From Balamuthia mandrillaris (lineage: Eukaryota > Discosea > Longamoebia > Balamuthiidae), in contig JAVKOQ010000150.1 in NCBI GenBank assembly GCA_031835245.1, positions 1 through 47,500 on the forward strand: a stretch of DNA of 47,500 bases, written 5' to 3'. This document shows, piece after piece, positions 30,900 to 40,417 of the stretch. How positions within the stretch are numbered: position 1 is the first letter of the stretch; each line of letters starts with the position of its first letter. The position numbers and the translations under genes were made by a program. The notes under the pieces were generated by a model. That model was not told the DNA's origin and ran no database searches. It saw only the letters and a program-made list of their open reading frames with translations.

Positions 30900-31506
30900 T
30901 TACTTATTCTTTGCAGTAGCCTCCTTTTTCATCAACTCTTTGACGAGAGCGATGAAAGGTTGGTCTATAGTGTAACCATCGCTTGCCTTTGCGCTGAGTT
31001 CAAAATGTGGAATGTTTAACCGCTCTGCTTCGCTCTTTTTTTTAAACGCAATAAGTTAAAGAAACTTGAAAGCAGAATGAGGAAAGAAACGACGAGAAAG
31101 AAACAAGATACCGCGGCATCAGTCTTTACAACTTGGCGACTCTCCTCCAGATCGACTTTGTTACCCACAAACACGCGAACAGGAACGTTGGGACAGAACC
31201 GCCGCATCTCCTCTTCCCAACTTTGTATCGCGTTGTTCAGATGTTCCTTTTTTGTTTTGTTTTTGTGGTGCTTCAACAAAACGATCCAGTAGAAGAAAAA
31301 AAAGAAGAAGCAAAGCTACCTTGCTGGTTATATCATACATAAGAGCGAAAGCATCCGTTTTGCGGTAGAATGATCCGGATAGTGTCCTGAACCGTTCTTG
31401 TCCCACTGTGTCCCTGTTCAAAGTAACACAACAGTTCAGTGGCGAGGAGAGAGAGAGAGAGGGAGAGAGGGAGAGGGAGAGGGAGGGAGGGAGGGAGGGA
31501 GAGAGA

Positions 31507-31542
<36 letters not shown>

Positions 31543-32190
31543 CAGAGACGGAGAAGAGAAGGAATGAGAGGAGAAAGAGAGAAGCATGGAACTAAAGAAA
31601 TGGACAAAGAGTTAATACCACAAAACAAGTCGAATTCTTTTGCCGTCCACGTGAAGTATCCTCGTTTTCTGGTCAACATTCGTTGTTGGCGAGACAGAAA
31701 CAAACTCGCCAGTCTGTGCAAAAACAGTAGTGATACACAAACCCAACAAGCATTGTTGTGAGTAATGCACTAGAAGAAGATAGTGAAGATGAAGAAGAAA
31801 TGAAGAAGAAGAAGAAGGAAAAGGAAGAAGGAAGTAACGAAACTGTGAATCTCAACAACAAGCTCGTTTTTCCAATACCGCTGTCTCCTATCAACAAAAC
31901 GTTGAACTGTGCGTCGCTATAACATTCAACAAGACGACGAAGCGTTAAGGAATGCAAAGGAAAAAGTGAAGAAAAACGAGAGGAGAAAAAAAAATATTAA
32001 CGAACAAGTCTTCAGAGTCCTCATAGACCGGGGCATGTGCTTTGCCTTTCTTCCTTTCTGCCCTCTTCCTTTCGGACGAGGCATGGGTAACAGCACTCCC
32101 GGCAGAAGTGGAAGAAGCGGCGGAAGGAGGGGGAGAAACTACCTCCACTCTATCGTCGGACGTGCCGGCCTTTCCCGCACAGTTGCCCAT
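30900..32190 (-). CDS. Rab-like small GTPase with N-myristoylation signal
   Basis: About six exons from the Met at 32190 to the stop at 30900-30902. The G-domain motifs are present in order: P-loop GDSGIGKTS (about 31885), switch I SPTTNVD followed by KTRILHVDGKRIRLVLW, switch II DTVGQERF (Val in place of the usual Ala), RabF-like FYRKTDAFALMYDIT, NKVDLE (NKxD) and ELSAKASDG (SAK). The N-terminus is extended by about 60 residues and begins MGNCAGK, a textbook N-myristoylation site with a palmitoylatable Cys4. The C-terminus ends KKEATAKNK and has no CAAX, CC or CxC motif, so it cannot be prenylated as Rabs normally are. Membrane attachment is therefore probably through the N-terminus, as in Arf proteins. 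The Rab subfamily is not assigned. Confidence 0.9.
31441..31540 (-). repeat. intronic (CT)n/(CCCT)n microsatellite of the Rab-like gene
   Basis: A purine run of GA and GGGA units on the plus strand, pyrimidine on the coding strand, lies in the intron just before the switch II exon. Confidence 0.9.
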
Positions 32191-33175
32191 GGCTTGCGTT
32201 ATGTTTTATTGTTTTGTTTTTTTTAAAATTGGTTTTGGTGTGCTTGTAGCCTGCACCTGTTTGTGGCCAACCGGCACACCAAACGAAAAACAAAATATTC
32301 GGAGTTCTGATCTTCAAATTTTCCTTTTATCCTACATGTTATCCTTTTGCAGGCCATGATCTGCATAAACGGAGATTGGGATGATTTTTGCGGACAAACA
32401 TGGTATTAGGTTGAGCAATCACGCTTAAGCAGTGAATCTCAATTGGAAACTTCAAATTTTGTTAAAATTTACCGCGAAATTGAAGTAATTCCAAAAAAAA
32501 AAGTGAATTCTTCTGCAAGGGTGAGCGCCCATAGCAATGCTCTTCGCCACCAAGCACGCAAACTACAGGAATGCTGGGGGGCGGCAGGACGGCACCCGTG
32601 CAGCTTCAAGGGGTTGTTGTGGTTGTTGTTGTCGCGCGGGGACCGGCAGGGACCCAAGGGGAAAGGCGGCACCAATTCGAAACGCGAAATTTCGCAGAAC
32701 GCTAATATTTCTCAACTTTTTTTATTGTTGTGTTCGTTTCTGTCGTTCTTTTTTCCCCTTACGGAACGGACCATTTCTTCTTCTTCTTCTCTCAAAGTTG
32801 CTTGGACCCCATTTTGTTGTTTGCTGTGTCGATTGAGCTTCCGGGCTATTTATTTATTTATTTTTTGTAAGAGAAAAAAAAGGACTCCGCGCGGAGAAGA
32901 TCTTCCTCTCCGCTTGGTTTGATTTGATTTGATTATTTTTTTTCGAAGAAACCAAAACAGAACTGAGCCCGAGATCCAGTTCTTCCTCCTCCTCCTTCTT
33001 CCGTGGTGGACCACATCGTAATCATCATCATCTGATCTCTTCGCAGCAAAAAAAAAACTTTTTGATTTTTTTTTTGCTGATTATTTATCTGTTCTTTCAC
33101 CGCATCTTTTTTAGTTTCTTTCCTCTCTCCTCTCTTCTTTTATTTTTTCTCTTCTCCATAAAACCCAACCCAACA
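32191..33175. promoter_or_regulatory. 985-base divergent gap; 12-bp palindrome GCGAAATTTCGC
   Basis: This is the largest gene-free stretch between unique genes in the window. No ORF here looks protein-like. A perfect palindrome, GCGAAATTTCGC, lies at 32684-32695; its half-site TTTCGC resembles E2F/DP sites. The last 250 bases before the FHA gene are pyrimidine-rich, as in a 5' leader. A GC-rich block at 32560-32680 is unexplained. Confidence 0.35.
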
Positions 33176-33332
33176 ATGGAAGGCCATCTTTGCGAGGTTG
33201 TTGTGGAGCGTGACGGTAGCGGACAAACTGCCACTCCTTCTCCTCCTCCGCCTCTCAAGGCGACCCTCTCCGACCTCACCAACAACTTTACTGCTCCCAT
33301 CACCTTTGGCTGGTTGGTAGCACCTTTGTTCT

Positions 33333-33383
<51 letters not shown>

Positions 33384-33603
33384 TTCTCTCTCTCTTTCTC
33401 TCTCTCTTTGATCGATTGATTGATTGATTGATTTCAATGTGATGTGATGGATTGATTGATTTTTTTTTGTGAAAACCTAAACCAGTGCTTCCTCGTGCAC
33501 GTTTCGCTTGCGCCCAACCACCGGAGCGTTGGAGCGGCACGCTGAGCTCCGCATCGAACGCGGAAAGGTTTGTTGTGCTGCTGTCCATCTTTGTCTCTGC
33601 CGT

Positions 33604-33651
<48 letters not shown>

Positions 33652-36328
33652 GCGTTGTTTTCGCATATTTCTCTCATTGCTCTATCGTGCCACTTCTTTG
33701 CTCCTCACTTCTCTCGTCATGACCCATTTCTCTTCTCTCGCTCTCTTCTTCTCTCCTCGTTCTCTCTTTCTCTGCTTCTGCTTCTCGTTCTCTCTTCTCG
33801 TTCTTTCTCCATCTCTCTGCTTCTCCCTTCTTGCCTCGCTTATATCGCACACAGCAGAGAACATTAACCCTCGTTTCCCTTTGCTCTTCAGGCGGTGCTC
33901 TATAACTTGGATAGCGAGTCGCGCTTTGTGCGCGTCAACAAGGACGCGGTGAGCTACCACCAACCACGCAGCCTGGAGGATGGAGACACCATCCTCCTTG
34001 CCAACGGAGAGCTCTGCCTCCAGTTTGGCCTTCCTCTTGACCCTCCATCTTCCTCTTCGTCACCGTCGTTGCCTTCTTCCTATTCCTCAAAACTACTCTC
34101 CTCTTCTTCCTCCTCCTCAAACAAAGAGAACCAGCAGCCACAAAAGAATACCACCAATCCATCTTTCGCTTCTTCTCTATCCTTTTCATCATCGTCTGCC
34201 TCTTGTAATGGTGGAAACAAAGGCAAGATCCAAAGACGTGAGCATCAACACTCTTCTCCTGATCACTCGAGAAGAACAACTCGGGTTTCCTCTTTTACCA
34301 CTTGCTCTTCTTTCGAGGAAGAAATAGATCACAACAGCCATTCCGGTGCTATGAATGGTCTTCTCCTCCCATTTTGTGGGAAGAAAGAACAACAGCACAA
34401 AGCATCACTGCCGTCGTTGCTGCCACCAACGGCTGGACGTGGTCCTCAAACAAGAGACATTGGGGAGATGGATCCAAAGCAATTGATGATCATGGAAGAA
34501 CAACAACAAGACGAACAGTGGGACAGAGCTTCCTCCGCGCTTGCTGCTATGGCTTCCTATAAAGCTCGTTCTCCTTCCACGCCTTCTCCTTCTTCTGCGC
34601 TTCAACAACTGGAAGATCATGAAGAACAGGATGACGAAGAAGAACACGATGATGATGGTGAAGAATATGAAGAAGCAGAGCATTCTTCAACGTCTACACT
34701 ACGTTCGGTTAGAATAGAAGATAATGAGCACTATAGTGATTACTATGATGAAAACGACGAGATTGGTGAGGAGGTGGACGAGGAAGACAAGGCATGGATA
34801 CGAACGAAGACCAGCACAACTATAAATAATGGTTCAAATGAAAAGAGTGATGTCGGTCCTCCTTTCACCACTTTTCATATTGGCGTTTCAGACATTCTGC
34901 GAGAGGGAATGACTGGAGAGGTTCGTTCTTCTTCTTCTTCTTCTTCTTGTTCTTCTTCTTCTTCTTCTTCTTCTTCTTCTTCTTCTTGTTCTTGTTCTTG
35001 TTCTTGTTCTTGTTCTTGTTCTTGTTCTTGTTCTTGTTCTTGTTCTTGTTCTTGTTCTTGTTCTTGTTCTTGTTCTTGTTCTTGTTCTTGTTCTTGTTCT
35101 TGTTCTTGTTCTTCTTCTTCTTCTTCTTCTTCTTCTTCTTCTTCTTCTTCTTCTTCTTCTTCTTCTTCTTCTTCTTCTTCTTCTTCTTCTTCCTCCGTAT
35201 CTTCTTTCTTCTTCTCCTTCATTATCTTTAATTGTTCTCTGCTTTTCTCTTTGTATAAATAGTTCAGCATTGTGCGAGACCCCAAGAGCGGAGCGCTGAA
35301 CTTTGTTCTAAAGATTCCGACTGCTTTTGGTTACGGCTCTCCAGCTTCCTCCAACAACCTTCATTATCACAATAGTAGAAAAGTTTCGCATTCTTTTTCC
35401 GACAACAAAGAAGACCAGGAGACGTCAGTTATGCCATCTGTGGATGAAATGAAGTGTACAGAGCAACACCAAGTGACAAATGTTCCAACGAAAGGCAACA
35501 GCGATGAGACGGCGACGACCACAACAACTTCCTCATCGTTGACCCCACGAAGAAGCAAACGGTTGAGATCTTCGACTTTAACAACTTCAACAACAAACTC
35601 GACAAAACATGATATGCCGTCAACCAAAAAAACAAGACCAAACAACAGTGCCAGCAAAAAGAACGCAACGATGAAGATGACAGAGAGTCCGGACGCTGTT
35701 TCTGTGCCGGACTCTCCGACAAATGCAAGAAGACCATTTAAAAAAAGAAGTACAGTGAGAAGAGGTACGCATCTCAGAAAAGATGCTACGAAGGAACAGC
35801 AAGAACGAGAAGAAGTAGAGGAGGGAGAGGAAGAAGAACTGCTTTCAAACGAAGTGAATGAAGTCAGTGAAGAAGAGGAAGAAGGTGATGGGGAAGAAAG
35901 AAAAAATACCATACGAACCAGACGACGAAGCGACGCAAGCGACACACAAGAGCAATCTTGGATGCCGACGGAACGAAAGACAAAGAGTGTGGACAGGAAA
36001 GGCACGTTGCTGTGGAGTGCAGAACGGGTTCTGCGGGAGGAGGGAAGACCAATGAAAGCACCCGAAATTGTTGAAGTTGGCCGTCGCAAGGGTAAGCGAT
36101 TCCTCTTTCGTTCATTTTTTTGAGCAAGAACACTAAACGCTGGAAAAAATAGGATACATTGATACAGACTCAAAGAGAGCAGCCAATTCGTTGGTAGGTC
36201 GTTTCAGTACTTCCATACGACAGGACCCCAACAGCCCCTTCGTGCGCCTCTCGCCTGCCACCTACGGGCTCAAGGAGCACATGGAGTTTTATCGGCTTGT
36301 CCGCCAGGGGGCGTCTTCTCCTAATTAA
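33176..36328 (+). CDS. FHA-domain protein with C-terminal HARE-HTH-like domain
   Basis: Five exons or so. The N-terminal FHA domain spans exons 1-3: ITFG, CTFRLRPTTGALERHAELRI (the strand-loop-strand with RHAEL), then AVLYNLDSESRFVRVNKDAV and LEDGDTILLANGELCLQFGL. FHA domains bind phosphothreonine peptides and are common in DNA-damage and cell-cycle proteins. A long Ser-rich and acidic disordered middle follows, with a short conserved-looking SIVRDPKSGALNFVLKIP after the large intron. Basic SPxx-type and RRSKRLRS segments suggest nuclear location. The C-terminus (about 36000-36280) reads SAERVLREEGRPMKAPEIVE, then SKRAANSLVGRFSTSIRQDP and SPFVRLSPATYGLKE, which fits the HARE-HTH winged helix of ASXL and HB1 proteins. 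The domain pairing is unusual. It is probably a chromatin or transcription factor; partners are unknown. Confidence 0.75.
33335..33412 (+). repeat. intronic (CT)n microsatellite of the FHA gene
   Basis: A CT run with occasional CTTT interruptions in intron 1; a second CT run lies in intron 2 at about 33609-33650. Confidence 0.9.
34923..35192 (+). repeat. intronic compound microsatellite (TTC)n-(TTCTTG)n-(TTC)n
   Basis: This fills the intron between exons 3 and 4 of the FHA gene. A short TTC block is followed by an essentially pure TTCTTG block at about 34981-35110, then a pure TTC block. The block order TTCTTG then TTC matches the first gene's intron and the PSME4 intron. The Ser/Cys, Phe/Leu and Glu/Gln ORFs across it are artefacts. 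Confidence 0.95.
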
Positions 36329-36547
36329 TTCATTCACATAAACCCAACCAATAGGGAATTTTCTTTATTTCTCCGTTCAGCAAAATCGGTAATTATCCTA
36401 ATGGCGCAATCAATCTTAAATTCCCGCCAATGGCAATCGTGGTTTGATTCGGGAAATTAATTGAACGAAAAGGTGACGTCACCTTATTGGTCAAATCAGA
36501 AAAAAAAGAAAAATTATTTTTTTGCAGCGAAGCAAAAGGAAGAGGAG
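36329..36547 (+). promoter_or_regulatory. upstream region of acyltransferase with TTCCCGCC and CCAAT words
   Basis: ACCAATAG (about 36347-36354) and TTCCCGCCAATGG (about 36420-36432) combine CCAAT boxes with an E2F-like TTCCCGCC. This is a word match only, but the same window encodes a DP factor. Confidence 0.3.
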
Positions 36548-36787
36548 ATGAGCAGCAAGTCGACAAAGAGAAAGCTCGCCGCCGGCGGCGGTGGAGATGC
36601 GCAACCGCCGCCCACAACAGAGGCAGCAAACAACTCCTCCCCTCCCACCAAGGCAAAGGTTCGGTTGAGGGACGTGAAGTTTCAGCCGCGCCTCTCCCTG
36701 TTGTCCAACTTTGCGAACCTGACCTCGCAAGATTTGAGCGGCTTCAAGAACTTGGCCATCGTGTTGACTGTACTTACTATTTTTTTT

Positions 36788-36826
<39 letters not shown>

Positions 36827-37313
36827 TGCTTCTGGAGTGACTCACCATGTTGTGCAAAGTTGATGGTGGTGGTCACGGAATTGACGAACAAGTACTACGA
36901 GTCGGAAGGGTCCAAGTTGATGGAGACGTTCTTGTTGTTCCTCGCCGCCAAAAACATTCCCATCATGTTGGGCCTCTACGCGGTACTTTTCTTCTCCTTC
37001 TCCTTCTCCTTCTCCTTCTCCTTCTCCTTCTCCTTCTCCTTCTCCTTCTCCTTCTCCTTCTCCTTCTCCTTCTCCTTCTCCTTCTCCTTCTCCTTCTCCT
37101 TCTCCTTCTCCTTCTCCTTCTCCCTTCTCCTTCTCCTTCTCCTTCTCCTTCTCCTTCTTCCTTCTCCTTCTCCTTCTCCTTCTCTTCCTTCTCCTTCTCC
37201 TTCTCCTTCTCCTTCTCCTTCTCCTTCCCTTTCATTCCCATCCTCTCTCCCTCTTATTCTCTCTTTTGTTCCTCATTCTTTCTCTCTCTCTCTCTCTCTC
37301 CTTCTCTTCTTTT

Positions 37314-37352
<39 letters not shown>

Positions 37353-38579
37353 TCACTTCTCTTCCCTCTCTTTGTTTTCATTTATTTTTCCTTCTTTCTT
37401 GTAGGCATTGTTGGTATTAGGGTCCAGCGTGGTGATCCTCCACAAAATGGTGATGCGGGGGTGGCTGTCTATAAGGTTATCAGAGGTTATCCATTACATC
37501 ATCATCGCTTTCATGTTCCTGCTTCCTATCTACACCCTTACGACCCAAAGAGTTCCGCCTCGTACGTTGGGCCTGCTCTGCTCTTCCTTTGTTCTCTCCT
37601 CTTGTTCTCTCATTCTCTCGTTCTCTCTTCACTCGGTCGTTCTCTCGTTCCTTTCTCCTCTCTATCGTTGTCTCCCTCTGCTTTTCTCTTCTCAAATTCT
37701 ATTGCAAAAACCTGATCTGCGGTCCTTTCTTCAGCCCAATCCGCCTTCGCGTTATTCCAAATGGTGATCATTACGATGAAGATGCACTCTTACCTTTATC
37801 AAAACAATGGTTATTACCTTCGACAGATCATGCAAGGCAACGCCAAGAAGAAGGATGATACCACCGACGAGGGAGAAGATGAGTTCGATTGGCTCGGTGA
37901 TGAGCAGGAGTGGGAACAAAGTATTGGAGCTGACGTTGTGAATGAGCATGTCAAGTATCCTGAAAATGGTATCTGTTCTTCTTGCTGTCCTCTTCTGTTC
38001 TTGCTTTTGGAGATGTTATTTTATCTTCACCTTGTTGTTTCAAAAACAAAGCACTCATTTATTTTTGAAACACAATAGTGACATTCAGCAACTTCTTTGT
38101 CTTTATATTCATGCCGACGCTAGTCTACATGGCCAACTTCCCACGCACACGGTCCATCCGCAAAGGATTCGTTTTGCAAACACTTGTCTCTATCGCCGGC
38201 CTCGTTGCTGCCATCTACATTGCGGTTGCTCACTTTATTCTCCCCATTCTCAGCAAGGTACATCCTTTGTAGTCTTTTTGTTTGTTCTTTTGTATTTTTA
38301 AGCTATTATTGTTGCTTACTTTGCTTAAAAACAGGCCAACGAACTGGCTTTCTTCCATTTACTGGCGCAACTGTCCATTCCTGTCATGTTAACATACATG
38401 CTTGTGTACGTCTCTTTTTTTTTTCGCTTCTCTCTCTCTCTCTCTCTCCTATCTTCTCACATTCTCACATTGTGTTATGTATTCAGCTTTTTCTTTGTGT
38501 TTGAGGTGATCCTTAATGGCTTCGCAGAGGTTACCCGCTTTGCGGACCGTCATTTTTACGACGATTGGTGGTTCGTAAC

Positions 38580-38612
<33 letters not shown>

Positions 38613-38921
38613 ATGTTAACACCGATTTTCTCCGCCTTTATTGATTTTTTTTTCAGGAACTCAACTTCTTATGACGAGTTTGCCAGAAAGTGGAACAGAC
38701 CTGTTCACGGATGGTTCTGCTCTCTTCTTTCGTCTGTTGCTTTTTATAAAGTACTAACGTCAAGTTTCATGAAGGTTGCTGAGACATGTCTACAATCGCA
38801 GACTCAGAGGCGGTCATGGCAAGTCTTCTGCTCTCTGGATCACGTTCATTTTTTCTGCCGTTTTGCATGAGGTACTTTTTTTGTTAACAGCTTGTTTGTT
38901 CTTTCGACACTGACTTTTGCT

Positions 38922-38956
<35 letters not shown>

Positions 38957-39228
38957 AGCTTTTGATGGCAGTTGCATTCCGCGTGATTGCTATTTGGATC
39001 TTCAGTTTGATGATGCTTGAACGTACGTTTCTTTGTAGTTTTACTTTCTACGTTCATCAACTCAAGATTTAAACACAAACAGTGGGATTTATCTACGCTC
39101 TGAGAGCCTTCCGAGGAACCAACTTGGGCAACCTCTTGTTCTGGTGCACCATGTTCTTAGGCACTCCCCTTCTCGCGCTCCTATACGCTCGCGAGTACTA
39201 CATCCAAGAAGTCATCAACCACCTTTAA
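36548..39228 (+). CDS. MBOAT acyltransferase, sterol O-acyltransferase / DGAT1 type
   Basis: About eleven exons encode an ER multi-pass membrane enzyme that esterifies sterols or diacylglycerol with acyl-CoA. A Lys/Pro-rich cytosolic N-terminus leads to RPRLSLLSNF-type and repeated membrane segments (for example SSVVILHKMVMRGWL and VIHYIIIAFMFLLPIYTLTT). Hallmarks in order: MKMHSY (about 37780), an acidic loop, FFVFIFMPTLVYMANFPRTR with SIRKGFV, FYDDWWNSTSYDEFARKWNR, then PVHGWLLRHVY across an intron, and SAVLHE (about 38860) with the catalytic MBOAT His. MKxHSY and the overall spacing lean toward SOAT/ARE rather than DGAT1, but I cannot separate them firmly. The introns are very pyrimidine-rich; one holds a 250-base TTCTCC repeat. 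Confidence 0.9.
36984..37236 (+). repeat. intronic (TTCTCC)n microsatellite
   Basis: A TTCTCC hexamer array of about 250 bases with few interruptions lies in the second intron of the acyltransferase gene. It is followed by CT runs up to about 37350. It is AG-free on the coding strand. Confidence 0.95.
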
Positions 39229-39349
39229 AGAGAGAATCACTGCAACAAACACACAGAAAAGAAAGATTTGTTTCTCCTTTGTTTCAATTTTTTCAAAGAA
39301 TGTGTGTTTCTCTCACTTCTTTTCCTCCAAGAAAACAACCCTTATTGCT

Positions 39350-39943
39350 TTACTGATACTCTTGAAACAACCCGCGCTCCAGTTTTCTTTGTCGAAGCGC
39401 TTCAGCGAGTTCAGGGTCAGAGGCCAGCCGTTGCTTCAATGCTTGCAGCTGTCGTATCTTGGCCTGTCGCTCCTCCGTTTTGGGTTCGATGACTTGGATG
39501 GGCATGCCGCGGCCTTTCTCGAGCAAGGCCTTGAGGTCACGCCCTCTTTCGGTGGCGGCAGCAGAGGGGCGAGAGGAGAAAGACGGAGGGGAGGAAGGCG
39601 GAGCATCTAAATGAGGAGAGGGAATATTGTTGGCTGCGCCAAGCAACGTGGAGGACGTTGTGCACTGGCCATCCTTGCAGGAGAGAGTTTGTCCTTCACC
39701 TTGGCTCTTCTTCTTCTGGAGCTCCATCTCTTTGAGGGGCAGAGCGTTGATGGACTTTTCTTTTATGGCGTTGTTGAAGCTTTGCACGTTCAGTCTGGAC
39801 TTGATGGTCTCAACCCTCCGAGCGTGTTCCTCAGGGCTGGCGGGTTCGCGTTTCTCCAACACGGCGCGGCACGCCAGCACCATCCACGAGCAGACTAGGA
39901 TCGTGACCAGGCTCAAGCCCGACCGGTGGTGGCAGCTCTTCAT
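39350..39943 (-). CDS. Small secreted or membrane-anchored hypothetical protein
   Basis: A single exon encodes 197 residues from the Met at 39943. I chose it because a signal sequence follows at once (MKSCHHRSGLSLVTILVCSW and MVLACRAV); the upstream in-frame Lys-rich stretch to 40021 is less likely. The mature part is charged and helical, with a lone CKDGQC pair, a Pro/Ser-rich linker (APPSSPPSFSSRPSAAA) and a C-terminal helix with regular Leu (RQAKIRQLQALKQRLASDPE and LAEALRQRKLERGL). I recognise no family. It converges with the acyltransferase gene and is separated from the methyltransferase by a motif-bearing gap. Confidence 0.6.
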   Translation of the reverse strand: MKSCHHRSGLSLVTILVCSWMVLACRAVLEKREPASPEEHARRVETIKSRLNVQSFNNAIKEKSINALPLKEMELQKKKSQGEGQTLSCKDGQCTTSSTLLGAANNIPSPHLDAPPSSPPSFSSRPSAAATERGRDLKALLEKGRGMPIQVIEPKTEERQAKIRQLQALKQRLASDPELAEALRQRKLERGLFQEYQ

Positions 39944-40417
39944 TTTGCTTTTTTTTTTGCCTTTGTTCTTGTCTTCTTTCTTACTTGCGCGAAACGACGC
40001 GTCCGTGTGCTCCTCGCGCACAAATTTTTTTTCTGGGCACCGATAGTTATCTTTATTGTCGACGAAATGTTATCGATAAGATTCCTTTTTTAGGTATTTT
40101 CGTCGACTGTCTTCCCCCACTCGTTGACCCTCTGCCGTGACGTCATGAACGAATAACCCATCAGCAATCCACGGAAAAGCCACCGCTACCGCAGTCGGCC
40201 GTCGGGTGGGCAGCAAGCAGGCAAACACTCTGGCATTGGGTGTGGTCCTCCTCCCCCGCCCCCAGCGCGGCGAGGTCCCCACCCTAACCCCCTTCCCCCC
40301 CAGTTTACTGTTTGTTTGTTTGGTTGTCGTTTTTCTTGTTCGCCTGGTTGCTGTTCTGTTCTTGCTTGTTTTTCTACACCTCCACAACAACAACAAAAAA
40401 AAAAACTAGTTTAAGGA
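39944..40417. promoter_or_regulatory. divergent gap with two GTCGAC motifs
   Basis: GTCGAC cores lie at 40058-40063 (TTGTCGACGAAATG) and 40102-40107 (TTCGTCGACTGT), with GACGTCATGAACG at about 40140-40151. A C-rich, gene-free block follows at about 40250-40310. The region separates a minus-strand secreted protein from the plus-strand methyltransferase. Confidence 0.5.

Noticed and set aside
32443-32922. Plus-strand ORF of 159 codons
   Set aside because: No protein-like domain, mixed low-complexity composition and no splice or promoter support; treated as intergenic.
34875-35285. Minus-strand Glu/Gln-rich ORF
   Set aside because: Reverse reading of the FHA gene's intronic array.
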